NCBI RefSeq assembly: GCF_017813365.1
Contig: NZ_JAGIZA010000028.1
Span: 1 to 45,546 of the forward strand
Direction: 5' to 3'
Length of the DNA stretch: 45,546 nucleotides
Origin: Roseomonas indoligenes
Lineage (GTDB): Bacteria; Pseudomonadota; Alphaproteobacteria; Acetobacterales; Acetobacteraceae
A program made the position numbers and the translations under genes. Under the pieces are notes generated by a model. That model did no database searches and was not told where the DNA came from. It saw only the letters and a list, made by a program, of their open reading frames with translations. Positions within the stretch are counted from its first letter, which is position 1. Each line of letters starts with the position of its first letter. This document shows positions 25,288 to 33,380 of the stretch, in pieces.

Positions 25288-25766
25288 CCCGCCTTCCGAT
25301 CCACCTGACCGTGAACGGCGAGGCCGCCGAAGTCCTGGCGGAGCCGCGCACCCACCTTGCCGACCTGCTGCGGGGCGAGCTGCTGCTGACCGGCACGCAT
25401 CTTGGCTGCGAGCACGGGGTCTGCGGCGCCTGCACGGTGGAGCTGGACGACGCCCCCGCGCGATCCTGCATCACCCATGCCGGCGCCTGCGACGGCGCCC
25501 GCATCCGCACCATCGAGGGCTTCGCGGGTGACGCGGTGATGGAGGCGCTGCGCGGCGCCTTCACCGCGGAGCACGCGCTGCAATGCGGCTACTGCACGCC
25601 GGGGATGTTGATCACCGCGCGCGACATCGTCCTGCGCCTGCCGGATGCGGACGAGGTGCGCGTGCGGGAGGAGCTCTCGGGCAATCTCTGCCGGTGCACC
25701 GGCTACCGCGGCATCGTCCGGGCCGTCCTGCGCGTGCTGGAGGCCCGGCGCGCCCTAAAGGGGTGA
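25284..25766 (+). CDS. Molybdenum hydroxylase [2Fe-2S] small subunit (CoxS-like)
   Basis: The 160-residue protein has the two expected clusters: C42, C47, C50 and C62 (GCEHGVCGACTVELDD) and C101, C104, C136 and C138 (CGYC and NLCRCTG). HLTVNGEAAEV is the usual start. It completes the large-medium-small set, in an order different from the canonical coxMSL order. Its last 12 bases overlap the 3' end of the convergent DMFase-like gene. Confidence 0.95.
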   Translation: MTRLPIHLTVNGEAAEVLAEPRTHLADLLRGELLLTGTHLGCEHGVCGACTVELDDAPARSCITHAGACDGARIRTIEGFAGDAVMEALRGAFTAEHALQCGYCTPGMLITARDIVLRLPDADEVRVREELSGNLCRCTGYRGIVRAVLRVLEARRALKG

Positions 25767-28046
25767 CGGGTCGAGGAAGCGCCGGAGCACGTTGCGCGTC
25801 AGGCGGCTGACGTTGTTCTCGTAGTCCTTGCAGGTCAGCGCGCAGGCATAGGCGATGGAGCCCGTCGAGAAGACGGCCCCTCCCCCGGCCGTGGTAAAGA
25901 AGACGAGGTCCGCGCGGACGCGCGCGTTCTGGTCGCCCATCATGCCCCGGTGCAGCGTCCGGGATTCCTCGGGCACGGGAACGCCGCCGTAGCCGAGCCG
26001 GTCCGCGGTGGCGAGCCAGACGAGGCCTGGCGGCGAACCGAGCGTGGGCTCCACCCGATCCACCTCGATCCCGGCCGCGCCGCCCCCCCGCAGGCCGAAC
26101 TCGCCGAGCGGTGCGTCGAGGTCGATCCCCTCCGTCAGCCAGGCCAGGGCCGGGTCGCGCGCTCCGTCCAGCCAACGATAGGGCGCCGAGGCCGTGAAGA
26201 CCTGCGCGTCGAAGCCCACCCCCACGAGGCGCTGCGGCGGCCGCCCGTTGGTGCGCCAGGTGCCGGAGGGCTCGCCGGTGAAGGCCAGGCTGTCCTCTCC
26301 GGCCTCCCCCTCCCAGGTGCGCAGCCCGATCATGCCGCGGCGCACCTCCATCGCGTGCGGCCGCTCCGGGTGGAAGGCGATGCGCCAGTAGAAACCGTTG
26401 CCGCCGAGATAGATGTGCCGGCCGCCGCCGCGCTGATAGGCATCGAAGGCATCGAGCATGGGGCGGGAGACGTATTCGGGATGCGATCCCGTGATGACGC
26501 AGGCATAGGGCCGCAGCACCCCCACCCCGTGCCGGTCGATGTCTTCGTCCGTGACGATGTCATAGGTCTCGCCGAAGTGCTCGAGCCAGTCCAGCACGTG
26601 GGTGTCGTTGCCGTAGTTGAAGGTGGCGCCGCGCGGCCGCATGTTCAGGATCGGGCGGGCGGCGGTGCTGACCTTCCAGCCGCTGCCGTCATTGTGCGTA
26701 TCGTAGGTCGAGAGGCCGAGCTCCCGGTGGCTCTGTAGGTAGACATCGTCGGGGGAGAGCGCGATCAGCCCTTCCAGCATCGCTTCCGCATGGACCTGAT
26801 CGAGCCGCAGCGCGCTGTTGGCATAGGCCAGGAAGGTGGCGGTGCTGGCCACGAAAGCGAGGCGCGCGGAGGGGCGGCCGACCGGCGCCCGCACGAAGAA
26901 GGCAACGAAGCTCTCCACCGGCTCCGCGCCCTCCGTCCGCGCGCGCAGGCGGAGGGCGTAGAAGCCGGGCCGCCAGTCCGCCGGCACGGTCAGCCGCAGG
27001 TCGGGCTCCCAGCCGGCATCGGCCATGTCGTCCCGGTGGAAATGGATGGCGCCGTACTGCCACGGCGCCTCGGTCCAGCCTCGTGTGCTGCCGTCCCAGT
27101 TCGCGCCGGTCATGGCGCGGGCCGGCATCTGCAGGAGCGTGCCGTCCAGCCGGTTGGCCGAGCGGTCCCGGACGCGGTCGGTGTCCATGCCCTCCGACAG
27201 GTCCCAGGCCGCGAGCAGCAGCGGGTCGCCCGCATCCGGCCGCAACGCCTCGCAGAGACGGTGCAGCGCGTCCGGCGGCAGGGGCGCGGCGTAGAGGCGC
27301 GGCCGGTCCAGCTTGCCGTCGTAGAGCCCGATCACCCGCGGCGAGGGACCGGCCGCGGCGGCGTGGCCGGCCATCGTCAGCACCGTGTCCGCGGGCCAGG
27401 ACAGCGCCGCCGGGCCGGGTGCCGCGACGGTGGCGCTGCGGTCCCGCCCGGACTGCGGATCGAGGCTGCGGACGGTGATCCGGACCTCGCGCGCGGCGGG
27501 GTCCCAACTGCCGCCGAGCAGCACCCATTCCCGTTCCAGCAACGGGTGCGGCGAGACCGCGCGCCAGCTTCCCGTGCCGTCCGCGACGACGAATTCCGGC
27601 CGCCCCTCGGCATCGAGTCCGAGGCGCCAGCCCCGCTTCGTCTCCTCGCACCAGCGGGCCAGCACCGTCTGCGCGATGGTGCCGGCATAGTCCAGACCCG
27701 GCGCGGTCGGCCAGAGAAAGGCGCCCGCCGTGAAGCCCGACAGCGCGGCGAGCGCCGGCGCGTCCGGCACGATGGCGCAGGAGCCGGGATAGAGGGGCTG
27801 CTCCCGCAGCGGCACCACCCCGTCGATCGGGGTGCCCGGGAAAACCAGTTTCAGGCCGGGGCCGTCCGGGTCGGGATCAGCGCAGCGCACGCGGGCCACC
27901 GCGGCTTCGGCCCTCGCGATCGCCGGGCTGGAGAGGTGGAAGCGCACCTCCTCCCCCGGGGAGACGGTGAGCGGCAGGGCGTAGCCGAGGATGGCGGTGG
28001 TATCGACCGCACCGGGAACTGGCATGTCGGGGTGCTCTGGCCTCAT
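25755..28046 (-). CDS. N,N-dimethylformamidase large-subunit-like iron amidohydrolase
   Basis: The 763-residue protein matches the DMFase beta subunit in length and sequence character. Residues about 130-330 look like a concanavalin/LamG-type domain, and about 390-740 form the glutamine-amidotransferase-like catalytic domain. Characterised DMFase uses a mononuclear iron bound by two Tyr and one Glu; candidates here are Y408 (FLAYAN), Y448 (STYDTHNDGSG) and E524 (GSHPEY), assigned by motif and spacing, not by alignment. The C-terminus has GAVFSTGSIAYACAL and NVLRRFL. The start overlaps the small subunit stop (ATGA). Likely reaction: hydrolysis of an N-substituted formamide or another small amide; the native substrate may differ from DMF. 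No signal peptide is visible, so it is cytoplasmic. Confidence 0.85.
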   Translation of the reverse strand: MRPEHPDMPVPGAVDTTAILGYALPLTVSPGEEVRFHLSSPAIARAEAAVARVRCADPDPDGPGLKLVFPGTPIDGVVPLREQPLYPGSCAIVPDAPALAALSGFTAGAFLWPTAPGLDYAGTIAQTVLARWCEETKRGWRLGLDAEGRPEFVVADGTGSWRAVSPHPLLEREWVLLGGSWDPAAREVRITVRSLDPQSGRDRSATVAAPGPAALSWPADTVLTMAGHAAAAGPSPRVIGLYDGKLDRPRLYAAPLPPDALHRLCEALRPDAGDPLLLAAWDLSEGMDTDRVRDRSANRLDGTLLQMPARAMTGANWDGSTRGWTEAPWQYGAIHFHRDDMADAGWEPDLRLTVPADWRPGFYALRLRARTEGAEPVESFVAFFVRAPVGRPSARLAFVASTATFLAYANSALRLDQVHAEAMLEGLIALSPDDVYLQSHRELGLSTYDTHNDGSGWKVSTAARPILNMRPRGATFNYGNDTHVLDWLEHFGETYDIVTDEDIDRHGVGVLRPYACVITGSHPEYVSRPMLDAFDAYQRGGGRHIYLGGNGFYWRIAFHPERPHAMEVRRGMIGLRTWEGEAGEDSLAFTGEPSGTWRTNGRPPQRLVGVGFDAQVFTASAPYRWLDGARDPALAWLTEGIDLDAPLGEFGLRGGGAAGIEVDRVEPTLGSPPGLVWLATADRLGYGGVPVPEESRTLHRGMMGDQNARVRADLVFFTTAGGGAVFSTGSIAYACALTCKDYENNVSRLTRNVLRRFLDPSPL

Positions 28047-28408
28047 GTGCCGGCGGGCGCGTCGGCGATACTCTCCGGCAGAGGGTTGCCGGCAAGCGCC
28101 GCCCAGCGCCGCTTAAAGACCTCCCACTCGGCCTCGGCCAGGGAGGTGAAAATCTCGTTCGGGAAGGTCCGCACGGGCTGGTTCCGCCGGAACGGCAGCT
28201 CCGCCAGCATCCAGCGCCGGTTCGGCTCCACCACGACGAGGATCCACCGCGCCCCGCGCTCCGCATCGCCGTTCCAGCGCATGCGGTGCAGCAGCTTCTG
28301 CAAGCTGTCCCCGTGCGGGCCGCGCGGCCGGCGGCGGAACTCCAGCGCCAGCTCGACCCGCGAGGGATCGAAGGGCCAGTGCGCCGCCGCCGGATCGTTC
28401 ACGAGCAT
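28043..28408 (-). CDS. N,N-dimethylformamidase small-subunit-like protein
   Basis: The 121-residue protein begins MLVNDPAAAHWPFDPSRVEL and is coupled by an ATGA overlap to the DMFase-like large subunit. This matches the known alpha/beta gene order and the known small-subunit size (about 130 residues). The C-terminal helix pattern NEIFTSLAEAEWEVFKRRWA resembles, from memory, the ERFKTEEEAMHAVFLRR-type end of characterised small subunits. The N-terminal half is rich in Arg and Trp and has no other recognisable domain. The ribosome-binding site is weak. Identification rests mainly on size, position and the tail motif. Confidence 0.7.
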   Translation of the reverse strand: MLVNDPAAAHWPFDPSRVELALEFRRRPRGPHGDSLQKLLHRMRWNGDAERGARWILVVVEPNRRWMLAELPFRRNQPVRTFPNEIFTSLAEAEWEVFKRRWAALAGNPLPESIADAPAGT

Positions 28409-28423
28409 GGCGTTCGTGCCGGA

Positions 28424-30004
28424 TCAGGACTTGCGGACGTTGTGGAACAGCGGGAAGCCGCTCGGGATTCCCGTGACGCTCTTCAGGAAGGCGGTGGGCT
28501 GGTAGTACAGGCCGGTCGGCAGGTAGGGAACGTCCTGGAAGGCCTGGAGCTGGATGTCCCGCACCAGCCGCTTCTGCTGCTCGGGATCGCCCGCGTCCAT
28601 GAACTGGTCCCGCAGCGCCTCAATCTTCGGCAGGTCCGGCCAGCCATAGGTTCCGGCCTTGCCGGGGCCACGGACATAGGACTGGGTGGCGGGGTTGATG
28701 GCGATGACGCCGGGGATGATGTTCGCCCAGACGCTCCAGCCGCCGGCCTCCAGCCCGCCCTGGTTCGGCAGGCGGCTGGCGACGGAGCCCCAGTCCGAGG
28801 CCTGGTAGTCCAGGTTGATGCCGACGCGGCGGAACATGTCGCCGGCGATCTCGCTCTGCGCGTTCAGCACGGCGAAGTCGGTGGGCACCACGAAGGTTAC
28901 GCGCTCGCCCTTGTAGCCCGCCGCCGCCAGGTCGCGCTTCACCTTCTCAAGGTTCGGCGCGCCGTTCATCACCTCCAGCCCGGCCTCGGTCGCGAGCGGG
29001 CTGCCCGGCAGGAAGAAGCCGCAGCGGGCGTTCCACAGGCTGGGGTCGCTCCCCATCACCGCCGTCATGTAGTCGGCCTGGTTGATGCCGGCGAGAAAGG
29101 CGCGGCGGATAGCCGGATTGTCGAAGGGCGGCTGCAGGTGGTTGAAGCGGATCATGCCCATGGTGCCGGCGCGGTCCTTCACCTCCACCTGGATGTTGTT
29201 CCGGCGGCGCAGAAGGGGCAGCAGGTCGGGGGCCGGGCTCTCCCACCAGTCCACCTCGCCCTGCTGCAGGGCGGCGGCGGCGGTGGCGGCGTCGGGCAGC
29301 GTGTGCCACTCGACCCGGTCGAGATAGGGGATCTTCGGGCCGGCCAGGAAGCTCGGCGTTCCGTCCGGGCGCGGCTTGTAGCCGGCGAAGCGCTCGTAGA
29401 CGGCGCGCGAGCCCGCCACGCGCTCCGCCGCGACCCAGCGGAAGGGGCCGCTTCCCACCACCTCCGTCACCTGCGTCGTCGGCGGCTGGGCCGCGAGGCG
29501 CGCCGGCATGATCGGGCAGAAGGCGGAGGGCTTGGCGAGGGCCGTCGCCAGCATCGGGAAGGGCTTGCTCAGGCGGATCTGCAGCACGCGGTCGGAGAGG
29601 GCGTTCATCTCCAGCGTCACGGCGCGGATGTTCCGGCCGAGCACGTCCGCCTGGGTCCAGCGATTGATGCTGGCGATGCAGTCCCGCGCGAGCACCGGGG
29701 TCCCGTCGTGGAAGGTCAGGCCCTCGCGCAGCGTGATCTTCCAGCTCTTGCCGTCATCCTCGATGACATGGCCCTCGGCCATCTGCGGCTGGACGTTGAA
29801 GCTCTCGTCCAGCCCGTAGAGCTGGTCGAAGACGAGCATGCCGTGGGTGCGCGTCACCAGCGCCGTGTTGAACACGGGATCGACGAGGGTGAGGTCGGCC
29901 GCCGGCACGAACTTCAGCACCTTGGCGCCCTGCGCCAGGGCGGGGCCCGCCAGGGATGCGGCGCCGATGGCGGCACCCGCCTTGAACATGTCGCGACGCT
30001 TCAT
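28424..30004 (-). CDS. Dipeptide/oligopeptide-type (DppA family) substrate-binding protein, copy A (orphan)
   Basis: The 526-residue SBP family 5 protein has a twin-arginine leader MKRRDMFKAGAAIGAASLAG, with a likely cut after PALA-QG. The family core includes VTEVVGSGPFRW, FHDGTPVLARDC and LQQGEVDWWESPAPD. GAGGAGAG precedes ATG 30004. It is clearly paralogous to the protein at 35427-37010, with long identical runs such as LQPPFDNPAIRRAFL and TYGWPDLPKIEALRD. No Dpp-type permease or ATPase genes are present, so it either uses a remote transporter or has another role. It lies between an amidase and the DMFase-like genes, suggesting that it captures an amide- or peptide-like compound (inference). 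Confidence 0.92.
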   Translation of the reverse strand: MKRRDMFKAGAAIGAASLAGPALAQGAKVLKFVPAADLTLVDPVFNTALVTRTHGMLVFDQLYGLDESFNVQPQMAEGHVIEDDGKSWKITLREGLTFHDGTPVLARDCIASINRWTQADVLGRNIRAVTLEMNALSDRVLQIRLSKPFPMLATALAKPSAFCPIMPARLAAQPPTTQVTEVVGSGPFRWVAAERVAGSRAVYERFAGYKPRPDGTPSFLAGPKIPYLDRVEWHTLPDAATAAAALQQGEVDWWESPAPDLLPLLRRRNNIQVEVKDRAGTMGMIRFNHLQPPFDNPAIRRAFLAGINQADYMTAVMGSDPSLWNARCGFFLPGSPLATEAGLEVMNGAPNLEKVKRDLAAAGYKGERVTFVVPTDFAVLNAQSEIAGDMFRRVGINLDYQASDWGSVASRLPNQGGLEAGGWSVWANIIPGVIAINPATQSYVRGPGKAGTYGWPDLPKIEALRDQFMDAGDPEQQKRLVRDIQLQAFQDVPYLPTGLYYQPTAFLKSVTGIPSGFPLFHNVRKS

Positions 30005-30057
30005 GGTGCTCTCCTCGTCGGGGGTGGGGGTGTTACGCGCGCACGAAGTCTCGCCTG

Positions 30058-31470
30058 TCAGCCCGCCAGCGGCGGGCGGTGTTGCGTCCAGGGCTGCGCG
30101 GCCTCGAAGGCGGCGCTGGCCTGCAGCACGCCGAGATCGTCGAAGCGGCGCCCGACGATCTGCAGGCCGACGGGGAAGCCGGCCTCCGTGAAGCCGCAGG
30201 GAATGCTGGCGGCGGGATTGCCCGACCAGTTGAAGGGGTAGCTGAACTCGGCCCAACTCAGCCAGTCCCAGGGGTGCTGCGGCCAGTGCTCGGGCTGCAG
30301 CCGGTCGGCCGGGAAGGCCGCCACACTGACGGCGGGGGTCAGCAGGAAGTCGTAGCCTTCCATGAACTCGTGGATGGCCTGGCAATAGGCGAAGCGGCGC
30401 TCCCGCATCGCCATGAACTGCGCGACGGTGTAGTCCGTCGTCGTGCGGATCATGGCGACGAAGCCGGGGTCCATCCGGTCCTCCCATTCCGGGAGGTACT
30501 TCAGCCGGGCGCTGAAGGTGGCGGGCCAGAAGAAGCGCGACAGCTCCGGGCCGAGCCCGCCCCAGGACGGAGCGACGGTCTCGACCTGTGCGCCCATGGC
30601 CTCGAAGACGCCGACGGCGCGGGCGACGATTGCGGCCACATCGGGATCCACGCGGGCATGGCCGAGATCGGGGCTGTAGGCGATGCGCCGGCCGCGCATG
30701 CTGGCGGAGAGCCGCGCGGCATAGTCCTCCGCCGGTGCCTCTAGCGAGGTGTAGTCCCAGGGGTGCGGACCGGCCATCGCCCCGAGCATCAGCGCCGCAT
30801 CCGTCACCGTCCGCGTGAGCGGGCCGATATGGGTCGCCAGGTCGTTGTTGGACATCGGCCAGTTCGGCACGCGCCCATGGGTCGGCTTTAGCCCGTAGAC
30901 GCCGCTGAAATGCGCGGGCATGCGGATAGAGCCGGCGCCGTCGCCGCCCTGGTGCAGCGGCCCGTACCCCACCGCCGCCGCGACGCCGGCGCCGGAGGAG
31001 GAGGCGCCGGCATTGTAGCCGGCCTTCCAGGGATTGCTGGTGACCCCGTAGACCGGCGCCTCGCTGACGCCCTTCCAGCCCCACTCGGCCGAGGACGTCG
31101 TCTTGCCCAGCATGACGCAGCCGGCCTCGTAGAGGCGCGTAACGCAGGGAACGTCCACGTCCGGGATCGTTCCCTCCAGGATATGCGTGCCGAAATCCGT
31201 CCGGATGCCCTTGGTGTGCTGAAGGTCCTTGATGGTGACCGGCACGCCTTCCAGCGGGCGGGGCTCGCCGCGCATCCAGCGCGCCTCCGACTCCCTCGCC
31301 GCTGCGCGCGCCTGGTCCGGCGTGGTGCGCGCCATGGCGTTGACGCGCGGGTCGGTGCGATCGACGTGGCGCAGTATTGCTTCCATCACCTCGACGGGGG
31401 AGACGGACTTGCTCCGGTAGAGGGAGAGCAGCTCACCCGCCGGCAGGAAGCCCAGATCCGCGTCCGTCAT
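30058..31470 (-). CDS. Amidase-signature family hydrolase, copy A
   Basis: The 470-residue enzyme starts MTDADLGFLPAGELLSLYRS. ATG 31470 is chosen because GGAGG sits 7 bases before it; an ATG at 31476 would be too close to that site. The Ser-cisSer-Lys triad is K81 (VTIKD), S157 in GASSSGAG and S181 (GAGSIRMPA), with the 24-residue Ser spacing of the family. The usual GGSSGG loop is altered to GASSSGAG. Amidases of this type hydrolyse aliphatic, aryl or peptide amides. The gene sits between the FMO (70-base gap containing a hairpin) and binding protein A. Confidence 0.92.
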   Translation of the reverse strand: MTDADLGFLPAGELLSLYRSKSVSPVEVMEAILRHVDRTDPRVNAMARTTPDQARAAARESEARWMRGEPRPLEGVPVTIKDLQHTKGIRTDFGTHILEGTIPDVDVPCVTRLYEAGCVMLGKTTSSAEWGWKGVSEAPVYGVTSNPWKAGYNAGASSSGAGVAAAVGYGPLHQGGDGAGSIRMPAHFSGVYGLKPTHGRVPNWPMSNNDLATHIGPLTRTVTDAALMLGAMAGPHPWDYTSLEAPAEDYAARLSASMRGRRIAYSPDLGHARVDPDVAAIVARAVGVFEAMGAQVETVAPSWGGLGPELSRFFWPATFSARLKYLPEWEDRMDPGFVAMIRTTTDYTVAQFMAMRERRFAYCQAIHEFMEGYDFLLTPAVSVAAFPADRLQPEHWPQHPWDWLSWAEFSYPFNWSGNPAASIPCGFTEAGFPVGLQIVGRRFDDLGVLQASAAFEAAQPWTQHRPPLAG

Positions 31471-31509
31471 CAGCATTCCTCCGTGCGGGAAAGGGGCGTT
31501 TCGAGACAA

Positions 31510-31534
31510 GGCAACGGGCGTGCCATCCCTTGCC
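31510..31534 (-). terminator. Hairpin between the FMO and amidase A genes
   Basis: GGCAA-c-GGG, an 8-base loop, then CCC-TTGCC: an 8-bp stem with one bulged base, starting 6 bases after the FMO stop in the direction of transcription. Only a weak T-containing tract follows. It may attenuate read-through or stabilise the upstream message rather than terminate fully. Confidence 0.3.
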
Positions 31535-31540
31535 GCGCCA

Positions 31541-33361
31541 TCAAAGAAGGGCCTCCGCCGCTTCCGCCTCGAAGACCTTCGGATCGTAGACGGGCGTGGG
31601 AATACCCTCCATCCGCGCCTTCAGCTGGATGGCGAAGAGGCGGGAGTAGAAGCGGATTTGCTGGAGGTTGCCGCCCTGCAGCCAGAGCCCTTCCTGGCGC
31701 GTGGGCTTCCACATGTTCCGCAGCTCGCCGGACCAGGGGCCGGGATCGCGCCGCGTGCCGGAGCCCAGCCCCCAGACATGCCCGACCCGCCGCGCCGCCT
31801 CCTCGGAGACGAGCCCGGCGATCCAGCTCTCCATCGGCTCGAAGCCCGTCGCGTAGACGATGAGGTCGGCCGGAAGCACGGTGCCGTCATCCAGCGCCAC
31901 GCCTTCAGGCACGATGCGGGAGACCCTCACGCGGCTCCTCAGCTTGATGTCGCCGCCGATGATGAGGTCGGAGGCGCCGACATCGATGTAGTAGCCGGAA
32001 CCGCGGCGCAGGTACTTCATGGAGAGGCCGCTCTCGTCCTCCCCGAAATCCAGCATGAAGCCTGCCGCCTCGAGTTGCCGGTAGAACTCGGCATCCTCCC
32101 GGCGGATCTCGTCGTATAGGGCGCGGTGCATCGGCGGCAGGGTTGCGTAGGGGCGGGAGGCGGCAATGAAATCCGCCTGCTCCGTGCCGATCCCGGCCTC
32201 CAGCGCGTCCTCCGAGTAGAGCTTGTAGCCGAAGTGGCGGAGCTGCGTGTCGGCCTTCACCACCAGGGTGGAGGAGCGCTGCACCATCGTCACGTCCGCG
32301 CCGCACTCCCACAGCTCCGCCGCGATGTCGTGCGCCGAATTGTTGGAGCCGATGACCACGCATCGCTTGCCGGCGTAGTCTTCCCCGCCGCGATAGGCGC
32401 TGGAATGGAGCTGGACGCCCCGGAAGGTCTCGGCGCCGTCATAGGCCGGCACCTGGGGTGCGCCGGACATGCCGGTGGCGAGGACTAGCTGCTTCGGGCG
32501 CAGCGTGACGGGCTGGCCCTCCCTGCGGACGGTGACCTCCCACTCGCCCTTGCTCTCATCGAAGCGCGCCGCCTCGGCGCGCGTGGAACTCCAGATGTCG
32601 AGCTCCATCAGCCCGGCATAGGACTCCAGCCAATCCGCCATCCGGTCCTTCGGCGTGAAGACCGGCCAGTGACCGGGGAAGGGAAGATAGGGGAGGTGGA
32701 TGTTCCACACGGGGTCGTGCAGGCAGAGCGTGCGGTAGCGCCGCCGCCAGGCGTCGCCCGGCCGGGGATGCGCGTCGATGATCAGGGCCGGCACGCCCAG
32801 GCGGCGCAGACGGGCGCCGAGGACGATGCCGCCCTGCCCACCACCGACGATGAGGACATAGGGCTGCTCCGTCGTCCCGATCGCCCGGGCCTCCTCCTCC
32901 CGCCTCTCCCGCCAGCTCTTGCGACCCGGGGCGGCACCGTGCTCGGCGCCGGCCTCGCGCGTCCGGCCGGTCCTCTCCTCGTGCCCCTTCAGCTCCAGCG
33001 CGGCCGTCATCAGCGTCCAGCACCGCCCGTCCCGCAGGCGGATGTGGCCGCGCGCGCGGACCGTGCCCGTCTCGAAGCGGAACCAGGCCTCGGTAACCGG
33101 GCCATCGGCTTTCGCCGTGCCCGGCTCCAGGCGGAAGCCGGTCGGTTCAACGCGGGCAAGCGTCTCCTCCAGCATGGTCCGGATCGCCGAAGGGGCCTCG
33201 AAGGTCGCGATGGACCAGGTGAAGGGCAGCAGGTCCCGCCAGTAGCTCTCGGCATGGAACAGCGCCGCGGCACCGGCCGCGTCGCGGGCCGCGATCCGCT
33301 GCGAAAGCGCCGCGAGCCACTCGCCCGCCACGGCTTCCGCCGCCTGCGTCGTCACCGTCAT
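31541..33361 (-). CDS. NTF2/SnoaL-like domain fused to a flavin-containing monooxygenase
   Basis: The 606-residue protein has an N-terminal SnoaL/NTF2-like domain (about 8-130; ARDAAGAAALFHAESYWRDL) joined by an Arg/Glu-rich linker to an FMO-type module. The FAD motif is GGGQGG (173-178), and the NADPH motif is in VIGSNNSAHDIAAEL. A late YATGFEPM segment matches the FMO/Baeyer-Villiger group ATG motif. Likely reaction: NADPH-dependent oxygenation of an N-, S- or carbonyl-containing substrate. It follows the aminotransferase by 19 bases. Similar two-domain proteins occur in other bacteria, but I know of no assigned substrate. The role of the NTF2 domain (substrate binding or dimerisation) is inference. 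Confidence 0.9.
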   Translation of the reverse strand: MTVTTQAAEAVAGEWLAALSQRIAARDAAGAAALFHAESYWRDLLPFTWSIATFEAPSAIRTMLEETLARVEPTGFRLEPGTAKADGPVTEAWFRFETGTVRARGHIRLRDGRCWTLMTAALELKGHEERTGRTREAGAEHGAAPGRKSWRERREEEARAIGTTEQPYVLIVGGGQGGIVLGARLRRLGVPALIIDAHPRPGDAWRRRYRTLCLHDPVWNIHLPYLPFPGHWPVFTPKDRMADWLESYAGLMELDIWSSTRAEAARFDESKGEWEVTVRREGQPVTLRPKQLVLATGMSGAPQVPAYDGAETFRGVQLHSSAYRGGEDYAGKRCVVIGSNNSAHDIAAELWECGADVTMVQRSSTLVVKADTQLRHFGYKLYSEDALEAGIGTEQADFIAASRPYATLPPMHRALYDEIRREDAEFYRQLEAAGFMLDFGEDESGLSMKYLRRGSGYYIDVGASDLIIGGDIKLRSRVRVSRIVPEGVALDDGTVLPADLIVYATGFEPMESWIAGLVSEEAARRVGHVWGLGSGTRRDPGPWSGELRNMWKPTRQEGLWLQGGNLQQIRFYSRLFAIQLKARMEGIPTPVYDPKVFEAEAAEALL

Positions 33362-33380
33362 GCGCCCCCTCGCCCGCCGC

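Noticed and set aside
22139-25766. Carbon monoxide dehydrogenase
   Set aside because: The form I active-site loop with the Cu-binding Cys is absent (PYRGVAR instead), and no CO-specific accessory genes are present.
30005-31084. In-frame upstream extension of binding protein A into amidase A
   Set aside because: The added sequence is Arg/Gly/Ala-rich without motifs, whereas a twin-arginine leader and strong ribosome-binding site mark 30004.
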